A stretch of DNA of 18,735 nucleotides from positions 1-18,735 of the forward strand of contig DASZVN010000131.1 in assembly GCA_035547055.1 (NCBI GenBank), read 5' to 3'. Positions 14,055 to 18,735 of this stretch are shown here, in pieces; positions within the stretch are counted from its first letter, which is position 1, and each line of letters opens with the position of its first letter. The stretch comes from DASZVN01 sp035547055 (GTDB lineage: Bacteria; Pseudomonadota; Alphaproteobacteria; Rhizobiales; Methylopilaceae). Both the position numbers and the translations under genes were made by a program. The notes beneath the pieces were generated by a model, which saw nothing but the letters and a program-made list of their open reading frames with translations, was not told the origin of the DNA and ran no database searches.

Positions 14055-14831
14055 TCACGGCACCAACGCGATGGCGGCGATGAGGCGGCCGTAGTCGGCC
14101 TCGCCGCGGTGAGTGGTGCGGCGGTAGGAGAAGAAGCGCTCGGGCTCGGCATAGGTGTCGAGCCCGAGATCGGCGACGGTACCGACGCCGGCGGCGCGGA
14201 GGCGGGCGACGACGTAGCCGCCGAGGTCGAACAGGGCGTGGCCCGGCCGCGCGGCCGGGGCGAAGAAGCGCCCGTTGGCCGGGTCGGCCGCGGCGAAGCG
14301 CTCCACGAACTCGGCGCCGACCTCGTAGCTCGGCTGGCGGATGCAGGGGCCGAGCACGGCGACGGTGTCGGCGCGGCGGGCGCCGAGGGCCTCCATCTTC
14401 GCGAGGGCCGCCTCGATGACGCCGCCGAACGCGCCCTTCCAGCCGGCATGGGCGGCGGCGACGACGCCGGCTCCGGCGTCGGCGAGGAGGATCGGGCCGC
14501 AATCGGCCACCGTGACGCCGACCGCCAGCCTTCGGGTGCGGGTGGCGACGGCATCGGCCCGCGGCGCCGCGGCGGCGTCCGGCCAGGCGGCGGCGGTGTC
14601 CACCGCGACCGCCGAGTGCACCTGGTAGGGCGTCGCGAAGCGGCCCGGCGCAACGCCGAGCGCCGCGGCCATCCGCGCGCGGTTCTCGGCCACCGCAGCC
14701 GGGTCGTCGTCCGAGCCGCGGCCGCCGTTCAGGCTGGCATAGACGCCCGTCGACACGCCGCCGTCCCGCGTGAAGAAGGCGTGGGCGATGCCGGGCAGGG
14801 CGAGGGCAGGGCTGGTGACGGCGGGAATCAC
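14055..14831 (-). CDS. pgeF: Peptidoglycan editing factor / laccase-domain protein (YfiH type)
   Basis: A 258-residue protein of the multicopper polyphenol oxidase (YfiH/PgeF) family. The metal-site triad is present: His72 in PYQVHS, Cys111 in TVADCGPILL and His128 in AAHAGWKGA. The N-terminus has HAFFTRDGGVSTGVYASLN and the middle LGPCIRQPSYEVG, both typical. In E. coli the enzyme removes wrongly inserted L-Ser from UDP-MurNAc peptides; relatives have been reported as purine nucleoside phosphorylase/adenosine deaminase-type enzymes or oxidases, so the activity here is inferred. It has no signal peptide and is cytoplasmic. The start is GTG at 14831, overlapping the methyltransferase stop as GTGA, so translation is coupled. 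Confidence 0.9.
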   Translation of the reverse strand: MIPAVTSPALALPGIAHAFFTRDGGVSTGVYASLNGGRGSDDDPAAVAENRARMAAALGVAPGRFATPYQVHSAVAVDTAAAWPDAAAAPRADAVATRTRRLAVGVTVADCGPILLADAGAGVVAAAHAGWKGAFGGVIEAALAKMEALGARRADTVAVLGPCIRQPSYEVGAEFVERFAAADPANGRFFAPAARPGHALFDLGGYVVARLRAAGVGTVADLGLDTYAEPERFFSYRRTTHRGEADYGRLIAAIALVP

Positions 14832-15922
14832 GGCGCGGGCGGCTCCGATCCGGCGGCGATGGTGCCGAAGGCCGGCGGCGGCGGCAAGCTGGGGTCGGTC
14901 ACCGCCATCGCCTTGAACAGCGTGCCCATCCCGGTCGGTGCCGGATCGACCAGCCGCGCCGCGGCGGCGGCGATCGTGGCCGGGTCCGCGCCGCGGGCCT
15001 TGGCGAGGAGGGCGGCGCGGATCTCGATACCGAGCGCCAGTAGGAAGTCACGCTGGCTGACCGGCCCGTGGACCGTGGCGCCGGCCGCTTTGGCGGCGCG
15101 GGCCAGCGCCCCGAAATCAACATGGGCGGTGAGGTCGGCCTCGCCGGGATCGGCCAGGGGGTCGGCGAAGCGATGGCTGCGCAGCGCCTGCAGCGTGTCG
15201 CCGCCGCCCGCAGCGTAGCCATAGTCGATGACGAGCGCCGCGCCGCCCTGCGCCGTGAGGCGCTGGGCGAGGTCCTGCATCACGCGGCGGGCGGCGAAAG
15301 ACACCTCGACCAGGCTGCCGCCGTCCGCGCGCCCGGCCGCCGCCGGCGGGATCGGCAGCGGCGGCGACAGGCCGAAGGCGAGCGCGCCGTCCGCGCCGAG
15401 GCCGACGACGCGCTCGCGCCAGCCGTCCGCGGCGGCGACGAACTGGTGGATCGGCAGGGCGTCGAAGAACTCGTTGGCGATGACGATCGTGGGTCCTTCA
15501 GGCAAGGCGGAGAGATCGGCGTGCCAGGCCGGCGCAACCCCGCTCGATCCCAGCGTCTTCGCCTGAAGATCGCGGAGCGTCGGGCTGGTCTCGACGAGGT
15601 GGACCTGCGCGGCGCGGCGGAAGGCCGGCACCACCTTGGCGGCGCGGAGCGCATCCGCCATCAGCGTGCCGCGGCCGGGGCCGAGCTCGACCAGGAGCAC
15701 CGGGTCGGGCGCGCCCATCGCTTGCCACACCGCCGCCGCCCACAGGCCGACCAGCTCGCCGAAGATCTGGCTGATCTCGGGCGCCGTCACGAAGTCGCCC
15801 GCTGCGCCGAAGGGATCGCACGTCGCGTAGTAGTGGGCGTTGGCGAGCGCCATCAGCCGCGCCACCGGCTGCGGCCCGTCGGCCGCGATCAGCCGGCGCA
15901 GCTCCGCCTCGACCGGAGTCAT
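14828..15922 (-). CDS. SAM-dependent methyltransferase, COG1565 (NDUFAF7/MidA-like)
   Basis: A 364-residue methyltransferase. The family N-terminus GDFVTAPEISQIFGE (42-56) is followed by SAM motif I, VELGPGRGT (78-86), and the acidic motif-II region QVHLVETSP. ANEFFDALPIHQF (149-161) is the conserved substrate-side loop. The mitochondrial homologue NDUFAF7 methylates an arginine of the complex I subunit NDUFS2; the bacterial target is not established. The ATG at 15922 is chosen because the family begins near MTPVEAELRRLI. The open frame continuing to 16063 translates only the hairpin repeat at 15937-16061. It lies between lgt and pgeF, an arrangement usual in alphaproteobacteria, and shares GTGA with pgeF. 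Confidence 0.9.
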   Translation of the reverse strand: MTPVEAELRRLIAADGPQPVARLMALANAHYYATCDPFGAAGDFVTAPEISQIFGELVGLWAAAVWQAMGAPDPVLLVELGPGRGTLMADALRAAKVVPAFRRAAQVHLVETSPTLRDLQAKTLGSSGVAPAWHADLSALPEGPTIVIANEFFDALPIHQFVAAADGWRERVVGLGADGALAFGLSPPLPIPPAAAGRADGGSLVEVSFAARRVMQDLAQRLTAQGGAALVIDYGYAAGGGDTLQALRSHRFADPLADPGEADLTAHVDFGALARAAKAAGATVHGPVSQRDFLLALGIEIRAALLAKARGADPATIAAAAARLVDPAPTGMGTLFKAMAVTDPSLPPPPAFGTIAAGSEPPAP

Positions 15923-15936
15923 CGGGCGCCGACACC

Positions 15937-16061
15937 GCAGGGTGGGCATCGGCTTGCCGATGCCCACGACGCAGGTCGGGCCTGCCCGACTTGCGCATGT
16001 CTCGTGGTCAACACGGGCAAGCCCGGGTCGAGGTGGGCAAGCGAAGCCTGCCCCGCCCTGC
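15937..16061. repeat. Composite hairpin repeat, family B, copy 2 (lgt-methyltransferase gap)
   Basis: Bounded by GCAGGG (15937-15942) and CCCTGC (16056-16061), perfect inverted ends. It contains a 12-bp perfect hairpin (15942-15953 with 15956-15967, TT loop). A 7-bp hairpin GTCGGGC/GCCCGAC (15975-15990) follows, then a CGGGC/GCCCG hairpin near 16014-16025 and a GGGCAAGC/GC-TGCCC pairing. Orientation is reversed relative to the copy at 18549. It fills nearly all of the 163-base gap inside the lgt operon. Confidence 0.75.
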
Positions 16062-16085
16062 AAGAGGCGCCGTGGATCGCCGGCC

Positions 16086-16919
16086 TCATTCCGCCGGCTT
16101 GGCCGCAGCGGTGCGGCGGAGGGACCACGCGACGACGCCGAGCCCGACCAGGACCATCGGTGCCGACAGCACCATGCCCATCGTCACGCCCTGCCAGAGG
16201 AAGCCGATCTGGACGTCCGGCTCGCGAAAGGTCTCGCCGACGATGCGGAAGATGCCGTAGCCGGCGAGGAAGGTGCCCGCGACCAGCCCGGGACGCCGAA
16301 GGCCGCCGAATCGCACCAGCGCCATCAGGATGGCAAACAGGATCAGGCCCTCCATCCCGGCCTCGTAGAGCTCGCTCGGATGGCGCGGCAGCGGCCCGGC
16401 GTGGGGGAAGACCATCGCCCACGGCACGTCGGTGACCCGGCCCCACAGCTCGCCGTTGATGAAATTGGCGATGCGGCCGAAGAACAGCCCGATCGGCACG
16501 ACGGTTGCGACCAGGTCGAAGATCGGCAGGAGCGGCGCTCGCCGGGACCGGGCGAACAGCGCCATGGCGACGACCGAGCCGAGCAGCCCGCCGTGGAACG
16601 ACATGCCGCCCTGCCAGATCTCGAGCGCCTTGAGCGGGTGGCCGGCATAGAACGGCAGGTTGTAGAACAGCACGTAGCCGATGCGGCCGCCGAGGACGAC
16701 GCCGAGCGCCATCCACACCAGGAGGTCGTCGATCGCCGCCGGCTCGATCGGCGGCTGGCGGCCCCACAGCGCCGGCCGCGACACCTCCCGGCGCGTCACC
16801 CACCAGCCGATCAGGAGCCCGGCGATGTAGGCGAGCGCGTACCAGCGGATCGCGAGCGGCCCGAGCTGGAGCGCGACCGGGTCGATCATCGGGAAGGCGA
16901 TCACCGGAAGGAACGGCAT
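16086..16919 (-). CDS. lgt: Prolipoprotein diacylglyceryl transferase
   Basis: A 277-residue inner-membrane enzyme with seven or so hydrophobic segments. It moves diacylglyceryl from phosphatidylglycerol to the lipobox cysteine of prolipoproteins. Signature segments are RIGYVLFYNL (79-88), SFHGGLLG with the essential-region His109, the Lgt signature GRIANFINGELWGR (148-161, Arg149 and Asn152), HPSELYEAGMEG (180-191) and FRIVGETFREPD (224-235). The start is set at the ATG at 16919 (MPFLPVIAFPMIDP), which agrees with the family. The frame extends to a TTG at 16955 but adds only polar residues. It heads the minus-strand operon lgt / methyltransferase / pgeF and diverges from the ubiK-like gene across 66 bases. 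Confidence 0.95.
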   Translation of the reverse strand: MPFLPVIAFPMIDPVALQLGPLAIRWYALAYIAGLLIGWWVTRREVSRPALWGRQPPIEPAAIDDLLVWMALGVVLGGRIGYVLFYNLPFYAGHPLKALEIWQGGMSFHGGLLGSVVAMALFARSRRAPLLPIFDLVATVVPIGLFFGRIANFINGELWGRVTDVPWAMVFPHAGPLPRHPSELYEAGMEGLILFAILMALVRFGGLRRPGLVAGTFLAGYGIFRIVGETFREPDVQIGFLWQGVTMGMVLSAPMVLVGLGVVAWSLRRTAAAKPAE

Positions 16920-16985
16920 GGCCGGGACTTGCGTCCGCCCCGCCGCCGCCGTCAAGTGTCGGCCGGCAGGCGAAGGAGACAGGGC

Positions 16986-17285
16986 ATGCCCCAGACCGGC
17001 GGACGGCTGTTCGATGGCCTCGGCAAGCTGATGGAGGACGCCGTCGGCGTCGCCGACAGCATGCGCCGCGAGGTCGACACCATCGTACGCGACCAGGCCG
17101 AGCGCATCCTCGGCGAGCTCGACCTCGTGCGCCGCGAGGAATTCGAGGCGGTGCGCGAGATGGCGGCGCTGGCCCGCGCGGAGAACGAGCGGCTCGCGGC
17201 GCGGCTGGCGGCGCTGGAGGCGAGGCTCGGCACGGGCGAGGCGGGTGGCGCCGCCCCGCCGGCGCCGGTGCAGGACGAGCCGTGA
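16986..17285 (+). CDS. ubiK: Accessory factor UbiK family protein (YqiC/BMFP type)
   Basis: A 99-residue helical protein matching the BMFP/UbiK family: GRLFDGLGKLMEDAVGVADSMRREVDTI (in two helical segments), then REEFEAVREMAALARAENERLAARLAALEARL, a coiled coil at about residues 50-83, and a short Ala/Pro-rich tail. In enterobacteria UbiK is a trimeric coiled-coil, lipid-interacting protein needed for aerobic ubiquinone biosynthesis with the Ubi complex. The alphaproteobacterial role is inferred by family. The ATG at 16986 has AAGGAGAC about seven bases before it. The stop overlaps the proC start (GTGA), so the two are translationally coupled. Confidence 0.85.
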   Translation: MPQTGGRLFDGLGKLMEDAVGVADSMRREVDTIVRDQAERILGELDLVRREEFEAVREMAALARAENERLAARLAALEARLGTGEAGGAAPPAPVQDEP

Positions 17286-18124
17286 GCGGCGCCGAGGCCT
17301 CGACGCCGCCCGGCCTCGCCCTCGGCGGCCGGCTGGTGCTGTTCGGAGCCGGCAAGATGGGCGGCGCGCTGCTCAACGGCTGGCTGAAGCTCGGCCTCGA
17401 CCCGGCGTCGGTGGTGGTGCGAGACCCGGCCCCGCCGGCCGAGGTGCGCGAGCTGGTCGAGGCGCAGCGCATCGCGCTGAACCCGCCGGCGCCGGCCGCG
17501 CCCGCCGTGCTGGTGCTCGCGATCAAGCCGCAGATGCTCGACGAGGCGCGCCCGCTGATCGCGCAGGAGATCGCGGCCGGCACGCTGGTGGTCTCGATCC
17601 TTGCCGGCAAGACGCTGGCCGGCCTCGCCCGCGGGCTGCCCGCCGGCACCGCCGTCGTCCGGGCGATGCCGAACACCCCGGCGGCGATCGGCCGCGGCAT
17701 CACGGTCGCGGTCGCCAACGCCCATGTCGCGCCCGCGGCGCGGGCGAAGGCCGAGGCGCTGCTCGCTGCGACCGGGGAGTTCGCCTGGATCGACGACGAG
17801 GCGCTGATGGACGCCGTGACCGCGGTCTCGGGCTCGGGCCCCGCCTACGTCTTTCTCCTCGCCGAGAGCCTCGCCAGGGCCGGCATCGCCGCCGGTCTTG
17901 TCCCCGCGCTGGCCGAGCGGCTGGCGCGGGCGACGGTCGCCGGCTCCGGCGCGCTGCTCGAACGGTCCGAGGAGAGCGCCGAGGCGCTCCGCCGCGCCGT
18001 CACCTCGCCGGGCGGCACCACCGCCGCGGCGCTGGAGGTGCTGATGTCGGGCGAGGGTCTCGCTCCGCTCCTGGAGCGTGCCGTTCGCGCCGCCGCCGCC
18101 AGGAGCCGCGCGCTGGCGGGGTAG
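17282..18124 (+). CDS. proC: Pyrroline-5-carboxylate reductase
   Basis: A 280-residue enzyme for the last step of proline synthesis, reducing 1-pyrroline-5-carboxylate with NAD(P)H. The Rossmann motif FGAGKMGGALLNGW starts at residue 21. Downstream are VLAIKPQ, VSILAGKTL and RAMPNTPAAIGRG. The P5CR signature begins at AVSGSGPAYVFLLAESLARA and continues through LARATVAGSGALL. VTSPGGTTAAAL is near the C-terminus. Length is typical. The start is GTG at 17282, overlapping the ubiK stop; about 12 residues precede the first strand. A short 109-base gap then separates it from the opposing tRNA-Asp. Confidence 0.95.
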   Translation: MSGAEASTPPGLALGGRLVLFGAGKMGGALLNGWLKLGLDPASVVVRDPAPPAEVRELVEAQRIALNPPAPAAPAVLVLAIKPQMLDEARPLIAQEIAAGTLVVSILAGKTLAGLARGLPAGTAVVRAMPNTPAAIGRGITVAVANAHVAPAARAKAEALLAATGEFAWIDDEALMDAVTAVSGSGPAYVFLLAESLARAGIAAGLVPALAERLARATVAGSGALLERSEESAEALRRAVTSPGGTTAAALEVLMSGEGLAPLLERAVRAAAARSRALAG

Positions 18125-18233
18125 GGAACGTCAGGGCCGGACGTGTCCCGGCGGTCCCCGGAACACGCCGCGACGTCGTGGAATGCCCGGATCGGGTTCG
18201 GACATGGCGGAGAGGTGGTGAATTCAGGGGAAG

Positions 18234-18310
<77 letters not shown>

Positions 18311-18408
18311 CGAACGGGCCGGGCCCGCGCGAGTGCGCGGTGCTTACGGCAGCCCCTCCCGCCCGTCAAGCGAACCCGCGGAGAGGCAGGAGAAAGTGGC
18401 CCGTGCCG

Positions 18409-18540
18409 CTCGTCGTGCCCGGCCTTGGGCCGGGGCGCAGCCACGAGTTTCCGGCATTGCGGTGAAGAAGTCGTGGATGGCCGGGGCGCAATAAGTCTGC
18501 GCGATCTGCCCAAGCCCGATTGCGGCCCCGCCATGACGAG
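18409..18540. repeat. Family A hairpin repeat with an expanded right half
   Basis: The outer arms CTCGTCGTG (18409-18417) and CATGACGAG (18532-18540) are inverted with one mismatch. Inside are GCCCGGCC, CCACGAG, GTCGTGGATGGCCGGGGCG and CGGCCCCGCCATGACG, the same order as at 12682-12775. About 35 extra bases (roughly 18488-18522) are placed where the other copy has only the hairpin loop, making this element 132 rather than 94 bases. Confidence 0.65.
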
Positions 18541-18548
18541 CGAAGCTT

Positions 18549-18688
18549 GTAGGGCGGGCAACGCGGAGGCGTTGCCCGCGTCCGGCGCCAGACCAAAGTC
18601 GGGCCTTCCCGACTTTCGCATCAGGAGAGTCGCAACGCGGGCCAACCCGCGTCGCCGTGGGCATCGGCGTTGCCGATGCCCACCCTAC
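18549..18688. repeat. Composite hairpin repeat, family B, copy 3 (longest)
   Basis: Bounded by GTAGGG (18549-18554) and CCCTAC (18683-18688), perfect inverted ends. Four hairpins follow one another. The first is GCGGGCAACGC/GCGTTGCCCGC. The second is AAAGTCGGG (18595-18603) with CCCGACTTT (18608-18616). The third is ACGCGGG (18635-18641) with CCCGCGT (18646-18652). The last is a 12-bp stem, 18657-18668 with 18672-18683. Together with the family A copy it fills the 391-base gap 18311-18701, in which I see no gene. Confidence 0.75.
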
Positions 18689-18701
18689 GGCGCGCAAGGC
18701 G

Positions 18702-18735
18702 TCAGTTCGTGAAGTCGTAGAGCCGCATTGGATTG
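18702..18735 (-). CDS. Possible C-terminus of a minus-strand gene running off the window
   Basis: On the minus strand the last 34 bases read in one frame as NPMRLYDFTN followed by a TGA at 18704-18702. The sequence beyond repeat family B returns to ordinary composition, and the peptide looks like a natural protein end. Only ten residues are visible, so neither family nor reality can be settled; an amidohydrolase-like tail is one guess. Confidence 0.3.
   Translation of the reverse strand, partial: NPMRLYDFTN

Noticed and set aside
15923..16063. N-terminal 47-residue extension of the methyltransferase
   Set aside because: The extra residues are encoded by the family B hairpin repeat; the family's own start is the Met at 15922.

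Overview
The window is GC-rich, densely coded bacterial chromosome, most likely from an alphaproteobacterium (order Hyphomicrobiales or a close relative). This rests on several signs: a TIGR02301-type secreted protein next to a Nudix gene, an lgt / COG1565 methyltransferase / pgeF operon divergent from a ubiK-like gene, a histone-deacetylase-fold gene just upstream of xseB, and dispersed hairpin repeats of a kind I associate with Bradyrhizobium and Rhodopseudomonas relatives. The assignment is inference; no rRNA is present.

Layout. 1-289: 3' end of an unrecognised Ala/Pro-rich protein, then a hairpin. 402-1043: LysE-family exporter. 1098-1753: two-gene HigBA-type toxin-antitoxin cassette, visibly AT-richer than its surroundings. 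1759-5849 (minus strand): SDR oxidoreductase, HDAC-fold amidohydrolase, xseB, CorA transporter, Nudix hydrolase and TIGR02301 protein. 5906-9275 (plus): Sua5-type threonylcarbamoyl-AMP synthase, an FAD-dependent oxidoreductase and an AqpZ-like water channel. 9276-9712: a 437-base non-coding region holding a terminator, a candidate NrdR box, a palindrome, a clear cobalamin riboswitch and a hairpin that traps the nrdA ribosome-binding site. 9713-13915: nrdA and nrdB, separated by about 250 bases packed with hairpin repeats. 14055-16919 (minus): lgt, COG1565 methyltransferase, pgeF. 16986-18124 (plus): ubiK-like gene and proC. 18234-18310 (minus): tRNA-Asp(GTC). 18311-18701: repeats. 18702-18735: possible C-terminus of a protein on the minus strand.

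The most interesting system is the ribonucleotide reductase locus. NrdB has Phe at the radical-tyrosine position and Glu at the first metal-ligand position, with residue spacing that matches the class Ic enzyme of Chlamydia trachomatis throughout. This predicts a Mn/Fe, tyrosyl-radical-free enzyme. Its operon sits behind a B12 riboswitch and probably an NrdR site. The simplest reading is that this enzyme is a backup, switched off when cobalamin allows a B12-dependent class II reductase (NrdJ, not in this window) to work. Second in interest are an aquaporin whose first NPA motif reads NCA, and at least three families of palindromic repeats lodged in operon gaps.
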